64,000 nt of DNA from Methanomassiliicoccales archaeon. Its GTDB lineage: Archaea > Thermoplasmatota > Thermoplasmata > Methanomassiliicoccales > JACIVX01. Shown here one piece after another: positions 8,977 through 18,429 of the stretch. The translations under genes and the position numbers were made by a program. The notes under the pieces were generated by a model. That model was not told where the DNA came from and did not search any database. It was given only the letters and a program-made list of their open reading frames with translations. Within the stretch, counting starts at the first letter, position 1, and every line of letters begins with the position of its first letter. The DNA lies in assembly GCA_014361295.1 (NCBI GenBank), contig JACIVX010000001.1, positions 248,001 through 312,000 of the forward strand, given 5' to 3'.

Positions 8977-9023
8977 CTGATTTTCATCGTCCGAGGAGGC
9001 TTTCCAAGGTCGGTGAAAATCGG
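8977..9023 (+). promoter_or_regulatory. Leader hairpin of the mcr mRNA
   Basis: CTGATTTTCATCG (8977-8989) and CGGTGAAAATCGG (9011-9023) form a 13-bp stem with two G-U pairs around a 21-base loop. The loop itself holds GAGGAGG. The true ribosome site GGGAGGT follows at 9030-9036. The structure could affect stability or translation of the mcr message. Confidence 0.55.
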
Positions 9024-9041
9024 AAAAAAGGGAGGTATTGA

Positions 9042-10370
9042 ATGGCGAAATACAAGGACAAGGTGGACTTGTATGACGACAGGGGCAAGCTGATTGAAAG
9101 GGACGTGCCACTGGAAGCCATCAGTCCTCTGTATAACCCTGCCATCAAGAGAACGGTGTCCTTGGCCAAGCGAGTAGTCGCTGTCGACCTTGCTGGGATT
9201 GAAAAGGCTTTGAAAACCGGAAAGGTAGGCGGCGCACATATCAAAGGCAAGGAGATCGATGTCCCGCTTGTCGCGAATGCGGCAAAGATCGCGAAGTCCG
9301 TCCGCGACATTCTCAAAGTCGCCCAGAACGACGATACAGAAGTTAGCGTACTGGCGGACGGAAAGAGGATGATCGTGAAAGTCCCCTCGGTGAGGCTGGA
9401 GGCTGGTGTTGAATACACGACTGGATTTACTGCAGCCGCCGCCGCGGTGACTCAAGCGATCATTGAGCTTTTCGACATCGACATGTTCCGAGCCAACATG
9501 GTTAAGGCGGCCGTATGGGGAAGATACCCCCAGACTCTAAACTTTCTGGGATCCAACATCAAGTCGATTCTCGAGGTTCCCCAGAATAACGAGGGCGCAG
9601 GGTATGCATTGAGGAACATTATGGCAAACCACATTGTGGCACTGACCGGTAGAAATGCTATGAATGCAGCGGCTCTTGCGTCAATATTTGAGCAAACTGC
9701 GATGTTCGAAATGGGCGATGCGATCGGACCATTCGAGCGGATGCACCTGCTGGGACTTGCGTACCAGGGTCTCAACGCGAACAATATGGTCTACGAAATC
9801 GTTAAGGAGAACGGAAAGACAGGTACCGTCGGGAGCGTAGTCGAATCAATCGTTGGAAGGGCAATCGAGGACAAAGTCATCAAAGTAAAGGAGAAGTTGC
9901 CCTCTGGATATAAGGTCTACACGACCAATGATTTCGCACTGTGGAATGCATACGCAGCTGCAGGTATGCTGTGTGCGATCATGGTTAACTGCGGTGCGGC
10001 GAGAGCAGCGCAAGGTGTCCCGTCGACAATCCTGTACTACAACGATCTGCTTGAGCACGAAACAGGATTGCCAGGAGTCGACTTTGGTCGTGCAATGGGT
10101 ACATCTGTTGGGATGTCCTTCTTCTCGCACTCGATCTACGGTGGTGGTGGACCAGGTCTGTTCCATGGGAACCACATCGTCACAAGGCATTCGAAGGGCT
10201 TTGTGATTCCCGCAATAGCCGCTGGTTGTGCTCTGGATGCTGGTACACAGATGTTCTCCGCTGAAGCAACATCAGGACTTGTGAAAGAGGTATTCGGTGA
10301 CATACCTGAGTTTAAGTCACCTATTAAGATGGTCGGAAAAGAGGCAAAGAAGCTGAAGGAAATGGTGTGA
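9042..10370 (+). CDS. mcrB: Methyl-coenzyme M reductase subunit beta
   Basis: 442 residues, the normal McrB length. MCR is the (alpha-beta-gamma)2 F430 enzyme that makes methane from methyl-CoM and coenzyme B. McrB-specific segments are the N-terminal [22 protein letters not shown] in the middle, and the Gly-rich [20 protein letters not shown] near the C-terminus. ATG 9042 follows GGGAGGT. First gene of mcrB-D-G-A-DUF2098; no mcrC lies between mcrD and mcrG, unlike the mcrBDCGA order of many CO2-reducing methanogens. The Mcr genes appear G/C-richer and more codon-biased than neighbours, as expected for highly expressed genes. Confidence 0.98.
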   Translation: MAKYKDKVDLYDDRGKLIERDVPLEAISPLYNPAIKRTVSLAKRVVAVDLAGIEKALKTGKVGGAHIKGKEIDVPLVANAAKIAKSVRDILKVAQNDDTEVSVLADGKRMIVKVPSVRLEAGVEYTTGFTAAAAAVTQAIIELFDIDMFRANMVKAAVWGRYPQTLNFLGSNIKSILEVPQNNEGAGYALRNIMANHIVALTGRNAMNAAALASIFEQTAMFEMGDAIGPFERMHLLGLAYQGLNANNMVYEIVKENGKTGTVGSVVESIVGRAIEDKVIKVKEKLPSGYKVYTTNDFALWNAYAAAGMLCAIMVNCGAARAAQGVPSTILYYNDLLEHETGLPGVDFGRAMGTSVGMSFFSHSIYGGGGPGLFHGNHIVTRHSKGFVIPAIAAGCALDAGTQMFSAEATSGLVKEVFGDIPEFKSPIKMVGKEAKKLKEMV

Positions 10371-10795
10371 AGATGCCTGCCGAATCCATGCCGGAGCCGG
10401 TACCGCTACCGGAGATCATGATTTTCCCGTCGAGGCTTTTGTCAGCCGCGACAACGGAAAAATTGCTGAACAAGTTATATACGGTCAAACATGTCAGACA
10501 GATCAATGTTCAGGGTGAATCTCTCCCCGAGAAGATCACGATGGGACCAGGAGCAGGTCTCGACGTGGATCACAGTGAAAGGAGAGTGATCGAAGTAGCG
10601 GGAAAGAAGACGGAACTCAAGGTCCAGGTCGGCCGCATCTTCGTCGAAATCGACGATATTGATCATGTTGAAGCGGCCCTGAAGGACATTGAGGGAATTT
10701 GTAAGGAAGTCTTGCCATTTGGCTTCGACTTGGAGGTTGGGAGGTATTCGAAATATAGGCCTACTGTTTCCGATTATAAGAAAGGAGTGAGGTGA
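10367..10795 (+). CDS. mcrD: Methyl-coenzyme M reductase operon protein D
   Basis: 142 residues. McrD is not part of the final enzyme; it binds apo-MCR and is thought to help assembly or F430 loading. Recognisable from [14 protein letters not shown] and the [15 protein letters not shown]-terminus. The start is GTG 10367, overlapping the mcrB stop by 4 bases; ATG 10373 is an alternative. Confidence 0.93.
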   Translation: MKMPAESMPEPVPLPEIMIFPSRLLSAATTEKLLNKLYTVKHVRQINVQGESLPEKITMGPGAGLDVDHSERRVIEVAGKKTELKVQVGRIFVEIDDIDHVEAALKDIEGICKEVLPFGFDLEVGRYSKYRPTVSDYKKGVR

Positions 10796-10800
10796 TTTAA

Positions 10801-11574
10801 ATGGCGTATAAGAGGCAGTTCTATCCCGGAACAACGATTCCGGCGAAGAACAGACGCCGATACATGGACCCGAACGTCAAGCTCGACAAGCTACGCGAGC
10901 TGTCGATGGAAGACGTCGTGAAAATACTCGGTCACCGGCAGCCAGGTGAGGAATACAAGAGCGTTCACCCGCCACTGGAGGAAGGAACCGAGCCGGATTG
11001 CCCAATCAGGCAGCTGGTTGAACCGACGCCGGGTGCAAAGGCTGGGGATAGGATCCGATATGTCCAGTTCACCGATTCAGTCTACTTTGCGCCGATCGTG
11101 CCTTATGTTAGAGCGTGGATGAACGTCAGCAGGTTCAGAGGTGTCGACACTGGTACCCTATCTGGAAGGCAAATTATTGAGATGAGAGAGCGCGATCTCG
11201 AGAAGGTCGCGAAGGAACTCATCGAGAGCGAGACATTCGATCCCGCCAGGACGGGTATCAGAGGTGCGACTGTCCACGGACATGCGTGCCGTCTCGATGA
11301 AAACGGTCTCATGTTCGATGCATGGCAGAGGTACCGTTGGAATGCAAAGAAGGGCGAAGTTGAATATGTGAAGGATCAGGTTGCCATTCCTCTGGACAAG
11401 CCGATTTCCGTTGGAAAGCCGCTGCCGGAAGAGGAATTGAAGAAGCGGACGACGATGTTCAGGGTCGACGGCGTCGACATGAGGGAGGACAAAGAGGTTA
11501 TGATGGTCAACCTGAGGATTCACAGGTTGAGAACGCTGGCTGGATTCCAGCCATTTGCGCTGAAGGGGGTGTAA
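10801..11574 (+). CDS. mcrG: Methyl-coenzyme M reductase subunit gamma
   Basis: 257 residues, usual McrG size. Starts [10 protein letters not shown], contains [20 protein letters not shown] and the [15 protein letters not shown] segment known from McrG. The gamma subunit helps form the F430 pocket and substrate channel. It lies 5 bases after mcrD and 3 bases before mcrA. Confidence 0.97.
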   Translation: MAYKRQFYPGTTIPAKNRRRYMDPNVKLDKLRELSMEDVVKILGHRQPGEEYKSVHPPLEEGTEPDCPIRQLVEPTPGAKAGDRIRYVQFTDSVYFAPIVPYVRAWMNVSRFRGVDTGTLSGRQIIEMRERDLEKVAKELIESETFDPARTGIRGATVHGHACRLDENGLMFDAWQRYRWNAKKGEVEYVKDQVAIPLDKPISVGKPLPEEELKKRTTMFRVDGVDMREDKEVMMVNLRIHRLRTLAGFQPFALKGV

Positions 11575-11577
11575 TCA

Positions 11578-13236
11578 ATGGCCGATGAGAAGCTTTTCAT
11601 AAAGGCTGTAAAGAAGAAATTCAAGGAAGACCCCACTGAGGTCCACACGACCTACTATTCCTTTGGCGGCTGGAGGCAGTCAAAGAGAAAGCGGGAATGG
11701 GTTGAGCAGGCTAACAAGATCGCGAAGGAGAGAGGCATTCCTGCGATGAACCAGGACATCGGTGTTCCGCTCGGTCAGAGAGTGTTGATGCCCTACCAGT
11801 TGTCTCACACGGATATTTTTGTGGAAGCCGACGATCTGCATTTCATCAACAATGCCGCGATGCAGCAGGCTTGGGATGATATACGAAGAACGGTTATCGT
11901 CGGACTGGACACGGCCCATCAGGTCATCGAGAAGAGACTTGGTAAAGAAGTTACTCCTGAGACGATCAACACTTATTTGGAGGCGGTTAACCACACGATG
12001 CCTGGTGGTGCTGTCGTACAGGAGCACATGGCAGAGTGCAGCCCCGCGTTGACAGCTGACTGCTATGTGAAGGTCTTCAGTGGAAATGACGAATTGATTG
12101 ATGAGATCGACAAGTGCTTTGTCATTGACATCAACAAGGAGTTCCCGCCAGAGCAGGCAAAGCAGCTTAAGGAAGCGATTGGGAATACGCTGTGGCAGGT
12201 TGTCAGATGCCCAACGATTGTTGGTCGTACCTGCGACGGTGCTACGATGTCGAGATGGAGCGCGATGCAGATCAGCATGGCGTTCATCACATCGTACAAA
12301 CTCGCTGCTGGAGAAGCGGCGATCGCCGACTTCGCGTTCGCAGCGAAACACGCAGCAGTCGTCGAGATGGGTACGATGATGCCTGCAAGAAGAGCGCGTG
12401 GACCTAACGAGCCAGGAGGTATTCCGTTCGGATATCTCGCGGACATGACGCAGTCGTTCAGGAAATATCCTGATGACCCGGCGAGGGCGGCGCTCGAGGC
12501 TGTCGCGCTTGGTGCTGTCATCTACGATCAGATCTACCTTGGATCGTATATGTCTGGAGGTGTCGGATTCACACAGTATGCAACTGCGGCATACACTGAC
12601 AACATCCTCGAGGACTACACATACTACGCCGTAGATCTGATTAAGAAGAAATACGGTGGTCTTGCGAAGGCAAAGCCCTCGATGGACCTAATTGAGGAAC
12701 TGGTTACTGAGGTCAACTCCTACGCGCTCGAGATGTACGAGCGATACCCAGCTGTCATGGAGACGCACTTCGGTGGGTCTCAGAGGGCAACTGTCGCTGC
12801 GGCCGCAAGCGGTATCGCGGCAGCGATGGCGACGGGTATCGCGGACGTCGGTGTCAACGGCTGGTACCTCTCGATGCTGCAGCACAAGGAGCGCCTCGGC
12901 AGGCTCGGGTTCTACGGATACGACCTACAGGACCAGTGCGGTGCTGCAAACAGCTTCTCCTACAGAAGCGACGAGGGTCTGCCCTTCGAGCTGAGAGGAC
13001 CGAACTACCCGAACTACGCGATGAACGTCGGGCATATGAGTGGATACGCTGGTATCGCCAACGCCGCGCACGTGGCAAGAGGCGACGCGTTCGTCTGCAA
13101 CCCACTGATCAAGGTTGCCTTTGCGGACAAGAACCTCCCCTTCGACTTCGCAAACATCACGAGGGAGTTCGGACGCGGTGGTCTGAGGGAGTTCAGGCCC
13201 GCTGGCGAGAGAACAGTGATCATTCCTCCGGCGTGA
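11578..13236 (+). CDS. mcrA: Methyl-coenzyme M reductase subunit alpha
   Basis: 552 residues, catalytic subunit. Gln148 (GGAVVQEH) is the expected F430 nickel ligand. Target sites of the known post-translational changes are present: His258 (AAKHAAVV), Arg272 (PARRARG), Gln402 (GGSQRA), Gly447 within [12 protein letters not shown] for the thioglycine, plus Asp452 and Cys454. Which of these are modified cannot be seen, but the ycaO-tfuA pair upstream supports the thioglycine. The C-terminus [10 protein letters not shown] is intact. It is followed after 4 bases by the DUF2098 gene. Confidence 0.98.
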   Translation: MADEKLFIKAVKKKFKEDPTEVHTTYYSFGGWRQSKRKREWVEQANKIAKERGIPAMNQDIGVPLGQRVLMPYQLSHTDIFVEADDLHFINNAAMQQAWDDIRRTVIVGLDTAHQVIEKRLGKEVTPETINTYLEAVNHTMPGGAVVQEHMAECSPALTADCYVKVFSGNDELIDEIDKCFVIDINKEFPPEQAKQLKEAIGNTLWQVVRCPTIVGRTCDGATMSRWSAMQISMAFITSYKLAAGEAAIADFAFAAKHAAVVEMGTMMPARRARGPNEPGGIPFGYLADMTQSFRKYPDDPARAALEAVALGAVIYDQIYLGSYMSGGVGFTQYATAAYTDNILEDYTYYAVDLIKKKYGGLAKAKPSMDLIEELVTEVNSYALEMYERYPAVMETHFGGSQRATVAAAASGIAAAMATGIADVGVNGWYLSMLQHKERLGRLGFYGYDLQDQCGAANSFSYRSDEGLPFELRGPNYPNYAMNVGHMSGYAGIANAAHVARGDAFVCNPLIKVAFADKNLPFDFANITREFGRGGLREFRPAGERTVIIPPA

Positions 13237-13240
13237 TCTC

Positions 13241-13516
13241 ATGAAGGTCGGCGACTACGCGAAATACAAGAACACAGGCACGATCGGGAAGATCCTGGAT
13301 ATCAAGGTAGAGGATGACGTGACGTGGGCGCTGCTGGACACGTACAACCTCTATTATGATATCACTGCATTGGAAGAAGCCGAGCCTGGTGAGTATCGCG
13401 TCGTTGCCGATAAGGAGAAGGGACTGGAGGAACAGCTCGAGGAACTCGAAAAGATGAAACAAACCCTTGAGGAGGTAGAAAAGGCGATCAGCCGAATCAC
13501 TCCCTCAGGGACCTAA
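13241..13516 (+). CDS. DUF2098 family protein
   Basis: 91 residues. An N-terminal SH3-like beta part (MKVGDYAKYKNTGTIGKILDI) carries the DUF2098 signature and is followed by a charged helix (residues ~60-85) that may form a coiled coil. The family is nearly confined to methanogens and related archaea and commonly sits near Mcr genes; its role is not firmly known. As last gene of the mcr operon it probably helps MCR assembly or regulation. Confidence 0.85.
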   Translation: MKVGDYAKYKNTGTIGKILDIKVEDDVTWALLDTYNLYYDITALEEAEPGEYRVVADKEKGLEEQLEELEKMKQTLEEVEKAISRITPSGT

Positions 13517-13545
13517 ACTATTTTTTTCATTTTTTTATTGAATTT
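13517..13545 (+). terminator. T-tract terminator of the mcr operon
   Basis: Two runs of seven Ts (around 13521-13536) within a T-rich stretch right after the DUF2098 stop, the usual archaeal T-tract terminator. Confidence 0.55.
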
Positions 13546-13674
13546 CTTTTATTGGTTAGATACAAGATGTTATTGATCTCTTTAAATTCAAATCTTATAT
13601 GGATTTCTTTAAGTTGACTGCAACCTCTCGAAAATTGATCTTCATTTGAGATGAGATATGAAAAATTTTGTTTT

Positions 13675-14220
13675 CTATGTGACGTCATTCTCCACGTCGA
13701 ACCCGATAAGCACGCTTGCCAATCTAGGATCATCTGTGACGCCGTGCACTTTTCGAATCAGCAGATCGCCAAGTGGAGAGGGACTACAGGAGACAACATT
13801 CTTGACGCCATCGATCACCTCAACCTCGGGAAATCGAACTGGCGGCATAAGAAAATATTCCTTGCACCCCGGTTTGGGTCTTCGATCTGTAAAAACGACG
13901 AAGTCGTCAGAGAGAAAGATGACATGGTCAGAGCACTGGAATTTAGATCTATCCTTTTCAAGAACTTCCTGTCCGAGAATTGTCCCATCATCAGCAACCA
14001 AATAAATCGTCGGCTCGGGTGGAGGTCTGAATCTTTTATCTTTGATAATGCAGACGATATGATTTTTCTTTAAACATTCCTCAACGCCAGTATTCTTGAC
14101 CTCAATCCCTAATGTTGCCCTAATTTGCCTTTCGATTTCCCTTAGTTGATCTTTAATGCCTGGCGTGATTTCAAATGCGTAGAGAACACCGTCGAGTTGC
14201 TTCAGTCTCTCTACCACCAT
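13675..14220 (-). CDS. Unrecognised methanogen protein, paralogue of the protein at 18430-19011
   Basis: About 181 residues from ATG 14220; I do not recognise a named family. The C-terminal ~110 residues align with the gene at 18430-19011: IYLVADDGTILGQ, FLSDDFVVFTD, then YFLMPPVRFPEVEVIDG, SPSPLGDLLIR, and a final SVLIGFDVE. The N-terminus looks like a helix (MVVERLKQLDGVLYAFEI). No signal peptide, membrane segment or Cys motif is seen. The open frame extends to 14292, but the AT box at 14263-14272 would start transcription near 14240, so 14220 is the best start. It is convergent with the mcr operon, and its TAG lies 159 bases past the DUF2098 stop. Confidence 0.7.
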   Translation of the reverse strand: MVVERLKQLDGVLYAFEITPGIKDQLREIERQIRATLGIEVKNTGVEECLKKNHIVCIIKDKRFRPPPEPTIYLVADDGTILGQEVLEKDRSKFQCSDHVIFLSDDFVVFTDRRPKPGCKEYFLMPPVRFPEVEVIDGVKNVVSCSPSPLGDLLIRKVHGVTDDPRLASVLIGFDVENDVT

Positions 14221-14262
14221 TGAAGTGGAAGCTTTCGACACAATCATCCAAAATAACATTGG

Positions 14263-14272
14263 ATATATTATA
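14263..14272. promoter_or_regulatory. Shared bidirectional TATA element
   Basis: ATATATTATA can act as TATA box in both directions. On plus it lies about 28 bases before ATG 14295 (leaderless AhpD-like gene). On minus it lies about 45 bases before ATG 14220. Confidence 0.45.
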
Positions 14273-14294
14273 CATGATGCCATATCCTTCATCT

Positions 14295-14618
14295 ATGAGT
14301 CTGGAGCTGCTCGCGAAACAGAAACCTGAGATTGTTCAAGCTCTCTACAGGATGAAAGCCGAGGTATTTAGAAGTGGCGCCTTGACGACGAAGGTCAAAG
14401 AACTCATCGCTGTCGCAATCTCCTGCTTGCTGAAATGTGAGACTTGCCTTGAAACTCATGCACAGGCGGCAATCAACGCTGGCGCGACGAAGGAGGAGCT
14501 GCAGGAGGCGATGATCGTGGCGATGTATCTCACCGGGCCGAGTGCCGTCGTTTGGACAAAGAAGATCGATGAGATCCTAGAATTTTCAAATGCGCTATCT
14601 GAGCCGGCTACATCCTGA
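14295..14618 (+). CDS. Carboxymuconolactone decarboxylase/AhpD-like protein
   Basis: 107 residues from ATG 14295, chosen because a TATA box lies about 28 bases upstream; the frame is open further upstream. The AhpD-like motif is complete: LLKCETCLETHAQAAINAG gives the CxxC plus downstream His of the redox-active site. Such small helical proteins act as thiol peroxidase partners or as gamma-carboxymuconolactone decarboxylases; in an anaerobe an oxidative-stress or thiol-redox role is more likely. It is divergent from the unrecognised gene 13675-14220. Confidence 0.85.
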   Translation: MSLELLAKQKPEIVQALYRMKAEVFRSGALTTKVKELIAVAISCLLKCETCLETHAQAAINAGATKEELQEAMIVAMYLTGPSAVVWTKKIDEILEFSNALSEPATS

Positions 14619-14943
14619 ATTTGACGATGACATCCCTTTTCAGTGCGAGTCCCGCCGCTACCTCAATGCATTTGAGAATCGCCATCGGGACGGGACACGT
14701 GCTGTGCTTCAGAACTTTGCCAGCTTTCAAATAAATTGGATTCCTTGAATACGGCATAGCGAGTGCGCTAACAGGATCGATTTCCTTGATACATTTTCCT
14801 AAATCCTCCACCGCCGGACAATCGCTTTTGATAGTGATGATGATTTTTTCATCCCTCGCGCGAGCACGTATTTCGGTGTTGAATCTGCAAACACCGGGAT
14901 CAACACCGACAACGATTTCTTCGCTCTCTTGATGATCCATCAT
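14608..14943 (-). CDS. Small conserved Cys-containing protein (possibly DUF6951)
   Basis: 111 residues. Four conserved-looking Cys segments: VDPGVCRF, KSDCPAVEDLGKC, HSTCPVP and LKCIEVAAGLAL. This looks like a small methanogen family I associate, with low certainty, with DUF6951. The Cys pattern suggests metal or Fe-S binding. The stop overlaps the AhpD-like gene end by 11 bases (convergent). It stops with TAG. The function is unknown. Confidence 0.65.
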   Translation of the reverse strand: MMDHQESEEIVVGVDPGVCRFNTEIRARARDEKIIITIKSDCPAVEDLGKCIKEIDPVSALAMPYSRNPIYLKAGKVLKHSTCPVPMAILKCIEVAAGLALKRDVIVKFRM

Positions 14944-15033
14944 TTTACTTCATCTCGAAAGCTTTACGGTAAATGATTTGAGGTCGCTCTCTGATTCACG
15001 ATTTCTTCGTTTGCAGTTTATCGAATTTTTCAT

Positions 15034-15999
15034 TCAAAGTTGCTCCTTTCTCATCCTGTTGAGGATTTCGAAAACCGCTCCCTTCGTAATGTCGACGACA
15101 CCGATGACCGCAACAGCCTCCCTCTTTTTCAGAATCGGGACAGCGACGATCGGAACACCCCGATAAGGGCCACTTGGAGCGATCTTCCTGACAATCTGAT
15201 TCTTCCTAAGTGCTTCTTCGAGTACAGGTCCCGTGTAATTGGTATCAATGACCTCTCCGTCTTCGCATCTCACGCCGTAGTGATTTTTGCTTCTCATCGT
15301 GAGCGGAAGCCGTCCTACAAGTTCATGGATCGCAAGCGCGATGCATTTGAGATCTTCCGCCTCGGAGTCTTGAGAAATGAACGTCCCGCTATCTTGCCAG
15401 CATGGATTTCTCTGGTCATCGAGTGCAAGCGCTGCGCTCACTGCACCACGCTCTGCCGCTTCATAAGAAGAAGCAGTTCCGATGATAATTGCGTCACCGT
15501 CTTCTACAAAAAAGAGGCTTCGTAACGCATCTTCGACATCTTTTGACGGATATTTCTCATCATCTGGAAAAACAATTCTTCCGTTTTTGCAGACAAGTGT
15601 TGTCGCACCCATCGCTCCAGCTCTGACCGCCTCATCTCTTTGCTCACATCCTAGATTGATCAGGTGTGCACGTCCTTTCGCAAGAACCCCACAGTGGTAT
15701 TTGCCGATCGCGATATCTTTGATATCGACTTGTTTAGCAACGATCCCACAATTGTCGAATTTTTTCTTTCCTTTCTCAGTAAGTGTTACGCCTCTGTTTG
15801 TGTTTTCTGCACACCCATCTCTCACCATTTTCTCGAGAATGGTTCTTGTGCTGCCCTCCCCAAGTCTCAACGCGCGTGATAGTGCTTTTCTGCCGATCGG
15901 TCCGTTATTTCTTATCAACCAATACGCTTTCCAGACATGATATGGTGAAAACTTGGGTGTCGGTCCTCCACTGCTATATGAATAAAGCGTCGTGGGCAT
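15034..15999 (-). CDS. Two-domain regulator: DUF4443 winged helix fused to DUF2111
   Basis: 321 residues. Residues ~15-85 form a winged helix (FSPYHVWKAYWLIRNNGPIG, RALRLGEGSTRTILEKMV). Residues ~90-215 look like the DUF4443 ligand part (GVLAKGRAHLINLGCEQRDE). The last ~95 residues match DUF2111 (SKNHYGVRCEDGEVIDTNY, then GPVLEEALRKNQIVRKIAPSG and VVDITKG). Both families are typical of methanogens. The gene faces away from atwA. A perfect palindrome like that at the mcr promoter starts two bases before its ATG. I infer a DNA-binding regulator of Mcr and related genes that represses itself. Confidence 0.8.
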   Translation of the reverse strand: MPTTLYSYSSGGPTPKFSPYHVWKAYWLIRNNGPIGRKALSRALRLGEGSTRTILEKMVRDGCAENTNRGVTLTEKGKKKFDNCGIVAKQVDIKDIAIGKYHCGVLAKGRAHLINLGCEQRDEAVRAGAMGATTLVCKNGRIVFPDDEKYPSKDVEDALRSLFFVEDGDAIIIGTASSYEAAERGAVSAALALDDQRNPCWQDSGTFISQDSEAEDLKCIALAIHELVGRLPLTMRSKNHYGVRCEDGEVIDTNYTGPVLEEALRKNQIVRKIAPSGPYRGVPIVAVPILKKREAVAVIGVVDITKGAVFEILNRMRKEQL

Positions 16000-16000
16000 C

Positions 16001-16025
16001 TAGGATGGATAATACATCCATCCTA
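16001..16025. promoter_or_regulatory. Palindromic operator candidate between the DUF4443-DUF2111 gene and atwA
   Basis: Perfect inverted repeat with 10-base arms TAGGATGGAT and ATCCATCCTA around AATAC. On the minus strand it lies between a TATA-like ATTTAATAGG (16023-16032, partly overlapping) and the start codon at 15999, a repressor position. The inner GGATGGA/TCCATCC is identical to the site at 8908-8930. Confidence 0.75.
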
Positions 16026-16092
16026 TTAAATTTTCTTGTTGAACAAGGAAAAGAATTGATTCGTAACTAACGATCGTAACATATCTGGCAAA

Positions 16093-16103
16093 GCATTTAT
16101 ATG
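16093..16103 (+). promoter_or_regulatory. TATA element of atwA
   Basis: CATTTATATGC about 25-34 bases before ATG 16127. With no ribosome site between, the atwA message is probably leaderless. Confidence 0.5.
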
Positions 16104-16126
16104 CATATGTTGGTAACCCTACCGAT

Positions 16127-17752
16127 ATGTCGGATCAATCAAATCCCTTGATAATCGTTGATAATGTTTCGAAAATCTTCAACGGTACAACGGTTTTGCG
16201 GGATATAAGTGCTGTCATCAATGTCGGGGAAGTACTCGGGCTGATCGGAAGGAGCGGTTCCGGCAAGTCGGTCTTCATAAATATGTTGAGAGGAAATCCC
16301 GATTACAGGCCCGACGCAGGAAAAGTCATTTACCGAATCAGCTTGTGTCCAGAATGCGGATGGATAGATCGTCCAATTCCACAACTCAAATGCAAAGTTT
16401 GCGGAACGGAAATGAAGATCAAGGAGGTTGATTTTTGGAGCCTTTCTGAAAGGGACCCTCTGAGGCTTGCGATCAGGGAACGGATCGCGATCATGCTTCA
16501 GAGAACCTTTGCCCTCTACGGTGATTTAACCGTTGTGGAGAATATTTTTGAAGCTCTTGGAAATCGGTGCAATGAAAAGGAAAAAGTTGAAAGAGCAATC
16601 GAATTGCTGAAAATGGTCAATCTTTCACATCGTGTAACTCACATTGCAAGAGATCTCTCGGGAGGAGAGAAGCAAAGATGCGTGCTTGCAAGGCAATTGG
16701 CGAAAGATCCAATATTGCTCCTCGCCGATGAGCCGACGGGCACACTCGATCCTCAGACAGCTGAGATCGTTCATAATACATTGATCAACGCCGTTAGATC
16801 GAATGGCATGACGATGGTTGTGACGTCTCACTGGCCCAAGGCGATCAATCGTCTTTCTGATAAAGCGATCTGGCTTGAAGCGGGGGAAATGGTAAAGCGT
16901 GGCCCTCCGGAAGAAGTCACAAGGGATTTCATGATCGGCTACGGCCCGAGGGAAACGGAGACCGTTCCGATCGGTCAACCGATTATCAGAGTTGAAAATG
17001 CTAAAAAGTATTTCTATTCTATTGTGAGAGGAGTCGTCAAGGCTGTTGATGGCGTATCCTTTGAGGTGGGTGAGAAGGAGATTTTTGCCCTCGTCGGTTT
17101 GAGCGGAGCTGGAAAGACCACATTGTCGAGAATGATTGCAGGCATCACACCAGCAACAGATGGGAAAGTTTTGATTAGAATAGGTGACGACTGGGTTGAC
17201 ATGTCAGAAGTCGGGCCGATGGGTAAGGGCCGTGCAACTCCTTACATTGGCGTGCTCCATCAGGAGTACTGTCTCTATCCGTTTCATACAGTACTACAAA
17301 ATCTTACGGTCTGCATCGGAATGAAGATGCCAGCGGAACTAGCCAAGATAAAGGCCATTCAAGTGCTGGCCGGCGTCGGTTTTGATCAAAAGGAGATTGA
17401 ACGACTTCTTAGATCATATCCGGAATCGCTGAGCGTCGGAGAGAAACAAAGGATCGCACTTGCTCAGGTGCTGATCAGAGAACCGAGAATCGTGATCCTC
17501 GATGAACCAACAGGAACGATGGATCCGATCACAAAGATTTCCGTCGCCAAATCAGTTCTCAGCGCAAGAAAGGAACTCGGCGAGACTTTCCTCATCGTCA
17601 GTCATGATATGGACTTCGTTGTCAATTGCTGCGACCGCGCGGCATTCATGAGGAATGGCAAGATTGTCGCCCTCGGTGATCCCAAGGAAATCGTTGCGGA
17701 ATTTGGGGACCTTGGAGAAGAGATGCTGGCTCATGGCGGTGTTGAGGCTTGA
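16127..17752 (+). CDS. atwA: Methyl-coenzyme M reductase activation ATPase, component A2
   Basis: 541 residues, double ABC ATPase of the A2 family. First half: Walker A GRSGSGKS, signature LSGGEKQR, Walker [10 protein letters not shown] Zn-ribbon insert (CPECG ... CKVCG) sits about residues 73-95. Second half: [25 protein letters not shown]2 supplies the ATP step for reducing F430 nickel to Ni(I) in MCR, acting with McrC and marker proteins. The mcrC start overlaps its stop by 4 bases, so the two are coupled. Confidence 0.95.
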   Translation: MSDQSNPLIIVDNVSKIFNGTTVLRDISAVINVGEVLGLIGRSGSGKSVFINMLRGNPDYRPDAGKVIYRISLCPECGWIDRPIPQLKCKVCGTEMKIKEVDFWSLSERDPLRLAIRERIAIMLQRTFALYGDLTVVENIFEALGNRCNEKEKVERAIELLKMVNLSHRVTHIARDLSGGEKQRCVLARQLAKDPILLLADEPTGTLDPQTAEIVHNTLINAVRSNGMTMVVTSHWPKAINRLSDKAIWLEAGEMVKRGPPEEVTRDFMIGYGPRETETVPIGQPIIRVENAKKYFYSIVRGVVKAVDGVSFEVGEKEIFALVGLSGAGKTTLSRMIAGITPATDGKVLIRIGDDWVDMSEVGPMGKGRATPYIGVLHQEYCLYPFHTVLQNLTVCIGMKMPAELAKIKAIQVLAGVGFDQKEIERLLRSYPESLSVGEKQRIALAQVLIREPRIVILDEPTGTMDPITKISVAKSVLSARKELGETFLIVSHDMDFVVNCCDRAAFMRNGKIVALGDPKEIVAEFGDLGEEMLAHGGVEA

Positions 17753-18414
17753 AAGAAAGGATCGGACGTCATACAAAGTTCGTGGAATGTAGGGAATCGA
17801 GGGGTTTGGGAATTGGTGGCGGCCTCGCACAAAGAGCAACAATTTCAGAAAGTGGCCGGGATGTCGTGGCAGTTGCCATGGGACCAGGCAAGAGACATAT
17901 CACGAAGCCTGTTTGTGAAATCACATATGCGCTGAGGGAAGAGGGCATTGACACAAGTGTCATCGTGATCAACGCTGGGTCGGGTGTACCGGCAGATGCC
18001 CCTGATGTGAGCACAGGATCGATCTTCGGACTGGATCCCATAGAGGTCGAGCGAATCCAGCAATTCAAATTAGTTCTGATACATCTAGGAAATGTGCGAA
18101 ATCATATCATTTACAAAGCACGTTTGATCCTCCGCAACGTTGATCTTCCAGCGGTGATTGTTTGTCAGGCTCCAGTCGACTTTGAGGATTTCGCCAGAAT
18201 CGGTGTCAAAACGCGCCTCGTCATGCCGACGAAAGAAAACGTTGCGACAAAGGGCAAGATCGTTGATATCGTTACTGGTGTCATCAGAGGAGTGACGTGC
18301 CCCCAAACAAAACTCGATGAGATCGTTTCAAAGGTCAAGAGAAATCTTGAAGGAAAGAAAATACCGGCCGCGTCAGTCATTCCTTCGGAAACCCAAGTGT
18401 TTATGGGGTCTTGA
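17749..18414 (+). CDS. mcrC: Methyl-coenzyme M reductase protein C
   Basis: 221 residues. The N-terminus [20 protein letters not shown] and the [20 protein letters not shown] segment are typical of McrC. McrC belongs to the MCR activation machinery with A2 and markers 3, 7 and 17. Here it is joined to atwA and absent from the mcr operon. The start is TTG 17749 in TTGA, overlapping the atwA stop. Cys in the ECRES and VTCPQTK segments could ligate a cluster. Confidence 0.94.
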   Translation: MKERIGRHTKFVECRESRGLGIGGGLAQRATISESGRDVVAVAMGPGKRHITKPVCEITYALREEGIDTSVIVINAGSGVPADAPDVSTGSIFGLDPIEVERIQQFKLVLIHLGNVRNHIIYKARLILRNVDLPAVIVCQAPVDFEDFARIGVKTRLVMPTKENVATKGKIVDIVTGVIRGVTCPQTKLDEIVSKVKRNLEGKKIPAASVIPSETQVFMGS

Positions 18415-18429
18415 AAAGACTCGAGTTCA

